Assembly: GCA_914767715.1 (NCBI GenBank)
Contig: OU612070.1
Span: forward strand, 15,579,501 to 15,643,500
DNA length: 64,000 nt
DNA from: Membranipora membranacea
Lineage: Eukaryota; Bryozoa; Gymnolaemata; Cheilostomatida; Membraniporidae
Direction: 5' to 3'
The translations under genes were made by a program, and so were the position numbers. The number at the start of each line of letters is the position of its first letter. The first letter of the stretch is position 1. Below are positions 47,412 through 59,949 of the stretch, piece by piece. Below the pieces are notes generated by a model. That model saw only the letters and a list, made by a program, of their open reading frames with translations, was not told the DNA's origin and did not search any database.

Positions 47412-50039
47412 TTTCCTACCACGATCAGTTTATGTCAGAATTGGCACACCGATTGCTACATTTCCTTCCCCTAAATCGGTCATATTAGGTGCCAACAGGA
47501 ACTTAGTGACTCATTAAATCGTTTGGCTAGGAGGAATGCGTTTGAGAAGTGATAGTCAGACAGAGAAAACAATACAAATAATAATTCTAGTCTGAAAAAT
47601 TATGTTCATTTGTTCAGCAATTTACAGTTACCGACATATAGATATATCTAATCATTTCGGAGAGAGATTGTATAACACTGAGTCACTCACAGCTAGAGTA
47701 ACTGAGCAGTCACATGACTCATGTACACTTTTACACAGCGACAATTGGCACCTATTAATCCACACTAACCATAGGCAGTGGGCATCGTTGTCACTGTCTG
47801 CAACTGTAGGGTACTGACTCTGAGTGGGTATGTCAATAGCATATTTCAATAACTACCAATGAAAGAGTAGTAGTAGTAGTAGTAGTATGTATGTTTGTTG
47901 TACATAGATAGTTGTAGTAGTAATATGTATACTTAGAGTCATTAGATTATGAATGAATATATTATGACTTTAACTATCCACAGAGTACAAAGTTTATATG
48001 TACACATACATAACACGACTATTATTATTATTATAATAATGGTGTTGTGTTATTTATGCGATTACTACTTGTACCACCAATCAAATGACTCCTTAGGGAG
48101 TCCTCAAATTGCTACTCTATTACGTCTACTAACTAACTTAGTTAGTACTCCAAAAGATAAGTCAGGTATCCACCAATTAAAATATTGGATTGGGACTTGC
48201 AGCACATATAGGTCTACGTATTTAGGATAAGTGTATTTGATTTGATACTTGAGCCAAACTCACTGGAGATAAGCCGATTTCATCAAGGCTCTATTAATTA
48301 TGTTTTTTTTTTGATTTGCTTTCTTAAAACATGCTGGACACATGTGACCTTGACATAGCTTAGCTCTTCATGAATTCAGTTTCTGAAATAAGAACGTAAC
48401 TCTGATTGGCTCCCAATTCATTTCAATGACCAATAGTTGGTAGATTATATTATTGATAAATGACAAGTGATTGCGGCTCGGTGTTATAAAGAATGGACAA
48501 CTTCATATTATGTACTTCTGATCTGGTTATTTTTTCATTTGTATGATTATATGACGGATTTTGCGGGCGCAGTGTGAAAGAAGAAACACTTATAAAGAAA
48601 TACGTATGTGCATCAGACAGCAACATTAAGCTGTGTGACCAGTTCATACCCATTTGGATGTATCTAAACGGATATGAATCCTGTGTCTTACAACCACCAG
48701 GAAGAATGCAACCACTGAGGATTTACTTCTCTCATTTCCCAATGAACTCCCTCTCATCCCCTTTAGAGAGAGGGAGTACTTTACCGTTTTTTCAAGACTG
48801 TTCTAGCTTCCATCTGTGTACTCAAATGCATACATGACAAGTTAGTAGATAAAGAAATCAGGATGTCTCTGCGGACAAACTCCTAACCCGGAACACCACT
48901 CTGCGTCCCGCAGTGCGGGTGCGATTCAGCCCTCGTATCTCATACTTCTAAGATAAAACTTGAGCTTTCCTATTATGAACTACGTCATTTTACCTGATTT
49001 CACATACAAGCAATAATGGTAATAAGCAATTACATATGTATATGTACTGTTGAGGTAGGAAAACATAGTTTTCCTTGCAAAAAGAAGCTTAAAACGTTTT
49101 CTGGGTGAAAAAAGCTGGAAAAAGGGAGATAGGGAGGGGGTGGAAAAAGACCCTAAAAACTGGGAGGCTCCCTACCAAAAAGGGAGACTTGTTGTCAGGT
49201 ATGCACAAATGATTAAGTAGTAATTTATGTTTCACTCAAACATTACTCATGAAATCAGAGTTGATCGGATCAGACTGATTTATTTTTTTATAAATATAAC
49301 TTCACGTAAAATATTTAAAAATCCGCAAATTTTCACAGTCAATTCTCATCTGACTTTCTCAGAGCAAATCACAAAAAGACGGAAGTCAGCCAACAAAAAG
49401 ATCCATGGGCCGCTCAAACAGTCTCACGTATAGACAAACAGTCTCTGATACACATGTACAAAAATACAAGTAATTCCATCCATAAGCCACACAGCTCCAG
49501 TCTGGTACACATTTACAACTGATCAGCAGAAATTTGATCTGGAGTGCACTCCGAATAATATACCATGACGTGGAGCATTACAGTGAAAAACTAGAAAATG
49601 CACATGTTCCAACCTTGTGCACCACACTCAATGATTACTGCTGAACTTATATGTCTAGATATAGACTAAACATCGATCGATCACCCACTCAGAGAACGGA
49701 TGACAGCTAAACCAACTGCCAGGCCAAAACGTGCAGTCAGCAGCCAAAAGTCTGGAGTGACTTTATTTTAGCTTACCCAAAATATAGTGATTAAATCAGT
49801 TTTAACATTTTGTTGTACTTTTTTATTTTTGCATCACTTTTTCAAATCTCATTGAATTTCAATAAATGATATTTTAGAATGCTATTTTATGATGTACTTT
49901 TTAAATTTGTAGGCATTTTGAAAAGCTACCAATTAAACAAACAAACATGCGGCACTAGACACCAAGGAGTCGATCAAGAATATCAAATATGCAGCGTTGA
50001 AAGCTAACTCCTGAGCTGATTATCCGGAAGGCCACACGG

Positions 50040-50420
50040 TTATAAAAGTAACCACCAAACGGAAAAATAAACGTGGTATGCAGTCGGGAGTCGCCTTTTC
50101 GTGATATCTGATGATAACCTGAGTTTGCTCAGTTCTTTCATGAATTTGGCTCCCGATATTTTGGCTAAAGGATTGTCCACAGATATAGTGGGACTTAGTT
50201 TAGTAAGGTCAGCACATTTGCGTATTTTTAGGTACTTGAACCGTACCTGAGCACCAGTTAGTGGGACAGTCACTTTAGATACCTTACTGTCAATCTTATA
50301 TCAAGCTGCTTTTTGACTATTGGTAGTTGCGGCTGTGACACCTTTTGTGCGACATATTTCAATATCCTCCCTTAGCTGGATTATGTACAGCTCAGTATCA
50401 TTGAGTTTGCCCAAACCTGA
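50040..50420 (-). pseudogene. Coding-like relic of unknown protein
   Basis: After a plausible CAG acceptor (plus about 50416) the minus strand reads LNDTELYIIQLREDIEIC, continues to a single TGA, then stays open in the same frame through VTVPLTGAQVRFKYLKIRK and on to about 50040. The composition (charged, helical) is protein-like. I do not recognise the family. It may be a decayed gene, a transposon fragment, or two exons with the stop in between. Confidence 0.35.
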
Positions 50421-50559
50421 AAAATATCAGAAAACTCGTCTTGCAACTTCACAGATGCAAATCATCAGCTGAATCAACATTATGTACATATTATTTGATA
50501 TTACATATATTGTATGAGACCAAGCAAAGCACATGCGCTTTTACTAAATAATGATGCCA

Positions 50560-50820
50560 TTGAATTCCATATCCGGAATAGCATCATTAGCTTTCTTTTG
50601 CAAAACAAAGGGCTTGCAAAAATAGCCAGTCCCTAGTAGCAATCTAGAAATGCCCTAATCATCGACACTGTAGGGGTATAATTACTGTTTGCAATTTTGT
50701 AAACAAGACAATTTCTCAGGCTAATTATTCATGCTACTAGGGACAGCCAATCAGATAACAGTCAGATGGGTCCCTGTGTTTAGTGTCCTAACCGTATAAC
50801 GCTATGATACTATTCCATTC
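50560..50820 (+). repeat. Dispersed repeat, copy 2
   Basis: Counterpart of 4795-5085. It begins near ATTCCATATCCGGAATAGCA and ends near TATGATACTATTCCATTC, with diverged sequence between. Confidence 0.7.
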
Positions 50821-50965
50821 TAAGAGAAGAATCTAATTCAGTGAATGATGCCATCACAATCACAAGTTTGTTGAATTTAACTCTTCTGACTGTGATATTT
50901 GTTCTGACACCAAAATAATTGTCAAATGATCTAAACACATTGTGAGGGGTATCTTCAGGAATGCG

Positions 50966-51218
50966 CCTGGGGGGTCTTTCAATTAGAAACAGCCAAAATC
51001 GCAATCTGATTGCTCACTCAGTGAGTGAGCGATACCTGCTAGGGGTCTCGCTTTCAGATCGCTCAGTCACTTGATGGAACTATATACATTCTGAGTGAGC
51101 GATTTGGGAACGATTTTGTCTAATTGAAAGACCATTGTGAGTGATAATTTTGAGCGATGTGATAGTGATAACTTGCTTTAGTAAAGGATCACTCTTTCTA
51201 ATTGAAAGACCCCCCTGG
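50966..51218 (-). mobile_element. MITE family B, copy 2 (inverted)
   Basis: CCTGGGGGGTCTTTCAATTA and its mirror image bound 253 bases that match the reverse complement of 47161-47411, including the AGTAAAGGATCACTCTTTCT end and the internal CACTCAGTGAG palindrome. It is non-coding. Confidence 0.8.
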
Positions 51219-54001
51219 ATAGAAAAATATCTTCAGCCTGTCCTCCAAAAGGATATACTATAGGGTGTTTATCTGCTCTCTATCGGTATGTGGATTAATT
51301 CTAGGGGCGTCTCTATATCATCTGGCTCTCCACCGTGTCCAGGAGGGTACATAAAGACAAAATTACCTGGATATTGGTGCTCTGTGCTAGATTTGTTGAG
51401 GTGCTGTATGGTCTTCATCCCTCATTCTTCACAATGTCAGATATTATAATGACACAAAACATTTCCAAACTTAATCCTGACAGGGCTGTCTAGTCCATCC
51501 ATTGAGAATTACTCTTGCTGCCACCATATAGCATTTACATTGATCAGATAAGGTTTTGGAGATAAAACAGTTTGAACCATGAGTCAAGCATTGCTGTACA
51601 GAAAAGAGATAGAGAACTAAAGTATTATACCGATAAACCTCAGTAAGGGAAACATATCAATTTTCTGATGGTGAAAGCTAAACATTTTTTTGGGGAATCA
51701 TTGTTTTATATACCATCAAGAAGGTCTCGATGTCAGGATCACAGAAAACCCAAGCCAATCAGTCATGTCAAATGACATCGGTGTTAGGAGTTATCTCATT
51801 TACTGCCATGCAAGGACAACTCTGTTTTTTACTTTAAATAAAAGTTGCATCATAAACATCAGTGAACAAGCAAAGTGACAACATGTAATTTTGAGGCTCT
51901 GTAATAACATTCTTATTTCAACCAGAAGATACCTGTTATATCTCCGTATCTATCTTACTATGGCATCAGAAGCCTTCTTAAGCTAGTCATTATAATCTTA
52001 ATGGTGAGTTTTATATTTTGTGTGAAATAGTTGCATTTTGTTAAGTGAATTTAGGAATCTAGATTGTAAGAAGTTTTGGCTGTTTTTTCCAGATTTCATA
52101 ATTACGTGAAGTTTATAAGATTGTTTAAATTGAGATTGTTATTTACCTTGTCACTTTATAACGATAATATTTTGCTATAATCTGCAGTATAATTTATTTG
52201 ACTCTTGTTCAATTGTTTAATTGTCATTAATAGATGAGATGTTTATTATATGCTGACTATCTTTTAAGTAGATTAATATTTCACTTTTAGGCTGATTGCG
52301 ACAGCGACCTGTTTGTCAGCCACACATTCACCCTGCAATATAATCTCTCGATTATCCATCTGTAATGCTGTCAGATAAGATAAAGACGTGTATCTCATTA
52401 ACTACTGTAAGTCATTGTTTTCTCAGGGTAATAATTTTGCATTGCTAGGATTTTGCTCTGACATCATCGCATATACGTGTACGCTGCCTTTTGGATTTTC
52501 ACTGATCATAAGACATCTTTTGGTTATTGGTGGTTTTTTCCTTGACTGTGTTTTGATATTGTGGATCACTTTTACTTTGTATCATACAGGCACTCCTTTG
52601 CACCTTTATTTTGAACTTTCATTGAGATAATTACTTTGCTTGCAGGGTACGATCTTAGATAAAATACAGTAACGAACCGTTGCCAACAAAACCCCACGTC
52701 TGATTCTGATACACCATCATGTAATCATTTGACATGAAATACGACGGTTCTATGGATAAATTCTGAACAAAGGAAAGCAGAATCAAAGTTTTTGCTATTA
52801 CTGCTTTCAATTATCTCCTAGTATCAATGTGTTTGACCTTTGCCCAATAGCAAATTTATGTAAAAAAACTAAAGAAAACATTTGTTACCCTAAAAGACCT
52901 GGTTGTTTTTGTGCTGGTACAGCACAAAGCTTTGAAACCTCTAAGTTGAGCATAGACAAGAAAGAGGGGGAAATTTTGAACACCACGAGCAATTTTTACC
53001 CAGAAGTGCTATGAAATTTTTCAGTGTCAAAATATTGCATAACTACAGCAGAAGTAACTGTCTGTCTATATATTGCATTGGTTGTTATGTAGTCTATAAC
53101 AAACATCAATTGCAATGATTTTACATGTAAATCGAGAGGTGTGTGGCAGAAAATCTCCATCAATCAGATAAAATGGACATTTCCAACGCCTGCCACTGTT
53201 AACGCTTGCCTGCAATCGTTAAGCTTACATAAAAAAATCTTCCTCTATGTGCATGCCTGTCAAGATGAGACCATGATCTATTCAACATTTATTTATGCCA
53301 GCTTTAAGTTTTGCCTTGAACTCAGTGTGATTGACCTGCATATTCAAAAATGGCAACAAACATCCATCATGTACAAAATTTAAATGATCACCCGGACAGA
53401 CTGAATTTCTCAATAAATGTCATTAAGACTATTGGCTACATCATACAGAAACTGATGTCCTCATTCCTAATGAAACCATCCAGAAAATACTGATATTTCT
53501 AGCGATGTTTATGTATTCAAGCATGTTCAGCTGTTGACATGACACATGTGAGGGAAGGCCCAAAGACGTTTCAACCACATCACAAATTATACTTGGGTCC
53601 AACTGGTCTTGTTTGTGGTAAAGCTGTTCAGTCTGTGGTACTCGTAAATAATACGGTCTAGCTAAAGGTGATATATTTTGCATCTTATGTTTTCTCCATC
53701 GCAAATGGTCAAGAAACCTTGTAGCAGAGCAATGAAGCCTCCCTAACACAAATATTCGCGGTCATGGCAGATTGGCTGCAGATATTCAAATCAGAGATCC
53801 AGACAATCTGATGTGTTATATCCAACAGTCTATTTTCATAATCATTTATTCATTGAACAGAAAGAAAAATAATCAACTCTCAGGTAGTCAGTGTGTGGTT
53901 AATGTGAGTCACTTTAATTATTAATAACCGGATAATAAGACCGTTGTCAAACAAAATGCTGTGAGATGTACATATTTATTTGAAATGGTAACACTAAGTT
54001 T

Positions 54002-57000
54002 TCAGAAAGAATATTCACAAATATAATGTTTGGTATTCTGACAGTTTTCATCTGTCCATTGCCATTGTCGTCTAATATCCCACGACTCTACACATTTGGA
54101 ATTTGAACCATCGGGCTGACCTGTATACCAGTCAGAATCGGTAAGAGTATCTCCATTGACCCAAGTACCCACACTGTCCTGTAACGTCAGCCCAATCCAA
54201 AACCTTTGACGGTGTACTGGAAAGTATATCAGAGTGAAACTCAACAGATAAAATACGGGAAGGCTTAATCATTGATAACTACACGAGCTTGCTTCAAACA
54301 TGTAACGGAATAGACTGGATAAAAACGTATCTAACAAGTCAATTGCCAAGTATTATTTTTCCCACTGACTGCTGGAGTCTCAGAGTACTTCACTGCTCCC
54401 TCCCTCTCTTTTCTCAGCTTATGGCTAGCTAATATGTTACTCATCCCTCAGATCCCTGGTCAGATTTTGCATCCGACATCTATCATTTTTACTGGAATGA
54501 GGGATTTTATTTTACTCACTGAAATCATTTGAAACTTGAGCCTCTCTCAACTCTTTCATCCACTGTATCTTCGCGTCCGTGTCTAGAACTGCCAGCTGCC
54601 CACCACTATTCTGACATGCTGTCCTGGCATCATTAAAGCTCATAGAACCGTAGGTATCACCAGTGTCAACAAACTCATAGTAGACCTGGGCATCTCTGTT
54701 ACAAAATTTCACTCCTTCAGGGCAAGGTGCTGAAAACGACATGTGAAAAGTGTATAGACATCTAATAGAATATCAGAGCGTCTCAGCAAGAATACTTGCT
54801 ATAAATTTTGATATTATATCAGTTGTCACCTTCACCATTTACTGTTTTCCTGCTATCCTAATTATCCTGACAAGCAGAGCAACGGTTGTTTTCTGCTAAA
54901 TGAGTGTCACACTGAAATTTCAAAAGTCAGGGTCTCAACCTTGCAATGTTTTGTGACCCTCAGCCCCTGACAGCTTTTGTAAAGATTTTTAGATTAGGCC
55001 TGAGTTCGCTGAGTGCTCGAGTGATTATAACATGGATTTCAGTATGTGCACTTACCTTTTTGTACCCAAATCAGAGTTCCACAGTCATCAGTCAGGGCAC
55101 ATGTCGTTGTATTTTCAGTTTCTGACAGGTGGCACCGGCGTAGCTCACTTTGAAATGTAACAGCCACACATTTGACGTCTGCCAAACAAAATTGGCTGCA
55201 TGAACTCAGGGAGAATACTCCGAACAGTGTCTGATACACACTAGAGACACATGTTTCTCTGTCTACTGTGTATGATCTCTCCTACAATTAAATGTTAAAA
55301 CAATATGGCAAAGGAATAGATGTATCGGCCGATATTGCCAGGATGGCTGATGATATGATCTGGTAAAATCAAATAAGTGAGTAAAATAAGAGCTGACACT
55401 AGCCCAGACCAACCCTGACAGTGATTTACAGCTTGAAAGGAGGAACCACACTCCTTGCAGATCGAATCTGTGACACAAGTCTCTCTGCACCGTAACGTTT
55501 GGCTTAATCCAAATGTGCTTGAGTTCTTAGTTCTCCAGTTTGGGTGGGGTGACTTTTCTGTTTGAGAACTCAAGCACATTCGGATTAGTTCAGTAGCTAC
55601 GGTGCAAAGATAACCAACCTGAAATGATTGGTGCACACGCGCATGAGGGGGGAAAACTACAGAAAAAAGTCAAATTTTTTATAGGCAGTAGCCATTTTTA
55701 TGAAAAAAGGCTTTCCAGGTGCAGCCCCTGTCATGTGTTAGTCTACTTAGTCCAATACATAGAGTTATTATATCTAATTACTTTATGGTCGAATCCAACA
55801 CTCGGGTGCTGTAACACGCGTGACAGGTGCTGTATAGGTCATGTGTTACAGAGCCCACAACAATGCTGTATAGGCGTTGAGTGGTGTAACACATGTCCCT
55901 AACAGCACCTACCTCACGCCTTACAGCACCCACACCAATGCTGTAATGGCCTTGGGTGTTGTAAAACATGTCGTATACAGCACCCGCCTCACGTCTTACA
56001 TTCGTTGTTACTCCTGTTTAAGTGCCCATTTAGAATAGCATGCATTTTTGTAAGAAAGAAACGCTTATGGTAGTCAATAAATTTCATTAGAAAAGCAAAT
56101 TCAACGGATTATCAATAAATTTTTTACAAGCCGTTGTCGCACAGTTTTACAATAAAATCAATACCGATACTATTCATTAACAGAATGACCTCACTATTCA
56201 CGTCATCTTGCAAAAAACTAGTACTTTACTATTGCAAAATAGGGTTGGAAGTGAAATATGGTTGACAATAGATTTACACGCCATGCCGGTGAACGTCATA
56301 GCTGAGTTTATCTTTGCCTTGTCACTGCATATCAGTTTTCCCCGAATTGCTCACCACAGAAAGCCCAAAAACACCTTAAAAATTTTTGGCATTCTGTGGT
56401 GCGCAATTCGGGAAAAACTGATATGCAGTGACATATTCTGTTGGCATGTCCTGTTTGCACTATGTTCCATCAAAGCGGCTTCATATGAGAGGTATTTAAA
56501 AAAAAATTGTCTGGCCTCAGTGATGGTCCTTTTGACAGCATGTTTGGCGTCATGGAAAATATGAGCATTCTCACAGAGAGGGCAACTCCTAATATCATTG
56601 ATACCAATTTCTTTTATTAGTCATGAAATCTAGCATAAGGTTTTCCCGAAGTAAATAACCTGTCTTTTCTGTGTGTGGCACGCATCACATTGGATCCTCA
56701 TCTATTTAACCAAAGCAACCTAAATAAGCTAATAACCGATGATAAAAAGATGGTTTTTCCTCTGGTGCTTAATGCCACAGGATCCAGAAATTGCCCCTAA
56801 TGGGTGCTTAAGAGGCTTCTTGTAAACATTATGCAATTGAAAGTATGATATGAACCATAGTATCTGCACCACATTGTCCTTAAAATTCCTCCTCAAAGAC
56901 GATTATCCTGCCTTTCATCAAAATAGCACAACGCCATGACATGACGTCATGCCAAATCCAATATTTTCAGAATCAGTGTTCGATTAGCTTTCCAACAATA

Positions 57001-57969
57001 TATAAAATGTCAAAATCAGACAACGCAGGTATCATAACCTGAAGTGCTAAGAATACTTTTCTTTGCAGCTGAGACTATCTTTTCATTCTTTAATATAGAC
57101 CAAACAACAGCAACTGTTACCTTCAAACAATTGCAATGTACAGTATAAGTTTTCCCTTTCACATCTCCAAAGTCAGTGACAACCTTTGACAGGTCTCTTC
57201 TTTATAAAGCAGAAATAACAAGTGAAAAGTCACCATCTTGAAGAGCTGAAAAAAATGTGCAACTTCGAGGGTTCCCAAGATGCTGACAAATCTTATGAAA
57301 TTTTAAGAATCATTTAAAGAACTTGAATTTTGATTTTGAAGTTGCCCCTCTATACCATATGCTCCAATTCTACACAGTAGATGCACTAAGCTTAGAAATC
57401 ACATCCAATATAAAGTGATCTAGTATAATAAGGCATTTATCTGATAACTCTCCTGTTTATTTGTGCATACCTCATACCCAACCCCTCTTCTGCTCTTCTG
57501 AATCCGCCTTCTGCAGGGGAGATAAACCCTTAGATTACCCCATGATCAACCCGTAAATTCTAAATTTTATAACTCATCAATTTAGGATAGGTTTGGTGCA
57601 AACAAGGTCCCTTCAGTTCCCTCAGTCCGATTAAGAGCTTTACAATGGTATAAGAGCATGTATAGTTGTCATATCTCCTTTAAATATATCATTTGTTTAC
57701 TCTTTTATATTGCAACAAGCCTCGCTGTTGTGTTTAGTGATGTGAGAAAAATTATTTTACAAAAAAGACCCAGGTTAAATTTTTCAAGGAAAATTCTGGC
57801 TGCTAACCTCTGGGGAAAATTCCATGAGTTGCATCACCAGGTTTTCTCCACAGGTACAACATTTCAAGCCTCAACAAATTCCTCTCACCTTTATAGTTTC
57901 TCCTGCTGCTGGAAACACTAAAATAAATACAGTGCATGTGTAGGAGAAGAGCTGCTCGAAAAGCTCCAT
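54002..57969 (-). CDS. CTL-7: secreted apple-like + C-type lectin protein
   Basis: Four exons on minus: 57969-57889, 55281-55056, 54729-54520, 54216-54002, giving 243 residues. The signal exon, MELFEQLFSYTCTVFILVF..., ends ETIK/GTGAGAGG in phase 0, as in CTL-1. The apple-like exon has CVSSVYQTLFG, CSQFCLADVKCVAVTF and CHLSETEN. The CTLD has CPEGVKFCN, GGQLAVLDTDAK, RFWIGLTLQD, WQWTDENC and YICEYSF. No EPN; GQPDG occurs at that place, a possible QPD-like (galactose-type) motif, but WND is changed to WTDE. The CTLD and 3' flank match CTL-2 in inverted orientation. The 2.6-kb first intron holds tandem repeats and foldback elements. Confidence 0.85.
55486..55607. repeat. Imperfect inverted repeat in CTL-7 intron 1
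   Basis: GCACCGTAACG...GGCTTAATCCAAATGTGC followed by TTGAGTTCTTA is mirrored by GAGAACTCAAGCACATTCGG, ATTAGTTC and CTACGGTGC. Arms are about 45 bases around a G/T-rich loop. It is a probable MITE. Confidence 0.65.
55795..55995. repeat. Tandem repeat, unit about 80 bp, with internal inverted symmetry
   Basis: AATGCTGTA..GGC.T.G.GT, TGTAA.ACATGTC and ACAGCACC..CCTCACG.CTTAC occur in order at about 55851 and again at about 55932, with a partial copy before. GGTGCTGTAA-type and TTACAGCACC-type motifs alternate, so each unit can fold back. Confidence 0.7.
56321..56432. mobile_element. Foldback MITE in CTL-7 intron 1
   Basis: GTCACTGCATATCAGTTTTC then CCCGAATTGC...CCACAGAA is mirrored by TTCTGTGGTGCGCAATTCGG and AAAAACTGATATGCAGTGAC. 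Arms are about 45 bases with one or two mismatches. The open frame 56208-56564 runs through it and is a by-product. Confidence 0.75.
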
Positions 57970-59032
57970 TTTTCCCCGAATTATGGTTGCTGTAATATTG
58001 CTGTGCCTGAATCTTTCAATGACGTCAGTAAGTTGTTGTAGTGAATGGCTTTGACAGTTTACTATAAAAAGAAACCTTAACTTTTGTGTCATCGTATTTA
58101 TACTGATATTCATATGAAATCATTAATTGGTTTGGATACAGTATTTCATGTACACAAGCTTACCACTGAAATCAATAGAGGAACTCATACTCTGTCACTA
58201 ATTTCATAAAATACAGCTCACTGCGATGCCATTATGTCATTTGCGTTGCACCTATTATCTTGCCGTTCCTGATTGTTAACAAAAACAAACTTGAATACGC
58301 ATATCCATTCAAAGTATATAAGAACATCAGTCTTAAGAAAAGATATTTTACCATATATAAAATTACTGATAATGAATAAACTATGAAGGAGATAGGGTTA
58401 TGTATGTGTAGTAAAGAATGTGCTACGCAGCATCAGCTTTGTGCATGATGCCGTGCGAAAGTCAAACTAGTTGCTTACCTTAAGCTGAGTAACACTTTAG
58501 TTTAGGGGAGGTTCCAAGGTATTACTGCAACAATGAGGGAGCACATGCTAAATATAACAGGAACTGGAAAATGCCCTGTGTGATTCCATTTCAGCTGAGT
58601 TTGAGTTTTGAGTTTGGGATTCCGTTAGCACCTGATGGATCAAATGTTTCACGAGAAATACTATTGAAGAACTATCTGATTTAGAACTGATTTTTTTCCT
58701 TTAGTAGTAATAGAGGAGCCGCATGCACCCCAAAAGCTGAGGTTTTCTTGAAAAAACCGCTGGATTTCAACGTTTTGCCCCAAATTACTTTTGAAAACGT
58801 GGCCTATTGACCCGCTTGCTGCGAGAGCTTTAATGATTGTGTTGTGTACTAGGGAACTTCTCATGAAACATGCTGGGTTAATATTATAGTAAAGCTGAGG
58901 TTTTTTTCACAGATTTATTTTACTGCGAGTGTGGCATGATTGCGCAGTAGAATATGTTAAGTTTGTGCGGTTAATGCGGTACAAACCTTCACAAATGTTA
59001 CAGTTTCATTAATAACAGCTGAGCAGTAAAAT

Positions 59033-59224
59033 ATGAAAGTACCCTTTATTCACCCCTTGTGTCTCCTAATTGTCAGGCCTTCACACTCTGGCAAGTCTAA
59101 ATTTGTATCAGAACTGTTTGATAATATCTGCATCATGGTTGACCCAGCGCCAGAAAAGGTACTTTTCGCTTCAGTGTATGACAGCCAGACTATGAAAACC
59201 TACAGAAAAAAACTTCAGTATTGA
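59033..59224 (+). pseudogene. P-loop ATPase relic, transposon- or virus-like
   Basis: The 63-codon frame reads PFIHPLCLLIVRPSHSGKSK, then FVSELFDN and MVDPAPEKVLFASVYDSQ. This recalls small ATPases that are common in invertebrate genomes and begin HPF...GPTGSGKT...PPPERI.Y; my memory links some to Maverick/Polinton-like elements, with low certainty. The Walker A glycine is changed to Arg (RPSHSGKS) and the frame stops soon after, so it is a dead fragment. Confidence 0.45.
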
Positions 59225-59284
59225 ATTTTTTGGAAGGAAAATTTCCGAATACCACTTGTCATTGCCTTTAATCACCCTCTTATA

Positions 59285-59850
59285 TAGCTCATTTAAAAAA
59301 AAAGAATCAATGAAAACAGTCCGCCATTGCAGCATACCAGCGCCTAAAGCCCTTCTTCAATGATAGGAGTATCCCACGATAACAGAAAGAGAGAATATTC
59401 ACTGCCCTGATCAGCAGCATCTTTCTCTACAACTGTGAGATATGGACAATAAGAGAAAATGATACCATGACCATAGACGGTACCAGCGCAAGATCTTGCA
59501 ATGGATGCTCAGCATCAGATGGCTGAACAAATTATCAGATGACGAAGTTCACAGATGAGCTGGCCTCATACCATGGAGCACGCAAATAACAGCAAGACGT
59601 GTTGGATGGTTTGGCCACGTGAATCGTCTAAACCATGAAACACTAGCTAGCCATGCCCTTATCAACATAATCAACGCAGAAACCCAGAGGTGGCCAGAGA
59701 ATAACATGGTGAAATACCTTCAGAAAGACCTCAGAAAAGTAGACCTATCCCTACACCAAGCTCTCAAGGTGTCACAAGATAGAGTGGAGTGGAGGGGTGT
59801 TGGTTGTGCACGAGATGAGATGGTTGAAAACTCTCATGATGTCTGAACAA
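59285..59850 (+). mobile_element. Degenerate LINE (non-LTR retrotransposon) 3' end
   Basis: In shifting frames the sequence gives FTALISSIFLYNCEIWTI, then a frame-shifted YQRKILQWMLSIRW-type stretch, ARRVGWFGHVNRLNHETLAS, WPENNMVKYLQKDLRKVDLS and SQDRVEWRG. The WFGHV...R and LAQDR.KWR pattern is the usual C-terminal end of reverse transcriptases of RTE- and related LINE clades. Several frameshifts and stops show that it is dead. Confidence 0.75.
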
Positions 59851-59949
59851 GTCAAGTTAGCCAATAGCTCAATCAATCGCAGCCAAGCCATACCATATTA
59901 AATTTTAAGCACCAAGTCAATTACTCATTATAATTGACTGCGTGTTTGT

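Larger units (their letters stand above)
45610..54001. other. Gene-poor interval between URB2 and CTL-7
   Basis: No supported gene. It holds a C17-like run (about 45504-45522, just inside URB2 intron 1) and a G-run (about 45996-46014), a palindrome (47050-47130), two inverted copies of one MITE (47161-47411, 50966-51218), (TAG)n near 47864-47886, a coding-like relic (about 50040-50420) and a dispersed repeat (50560-50820). Other open frames lack splice context or any family signature. Confidence 0.5.

Noticed and set aside
52388-52630. Hydrophobic 80-codon frame that might be a membrane protein
   Set aside because: AT-rich sequence yields hydrophobic codons by chance; no family motif, no upstream or downstream exon seen.
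56208-56564. 118-codon plus-strand open frame
   Set aside because: It runs through the palindromic MITE at 56321-56432 and has no domain or splice context.
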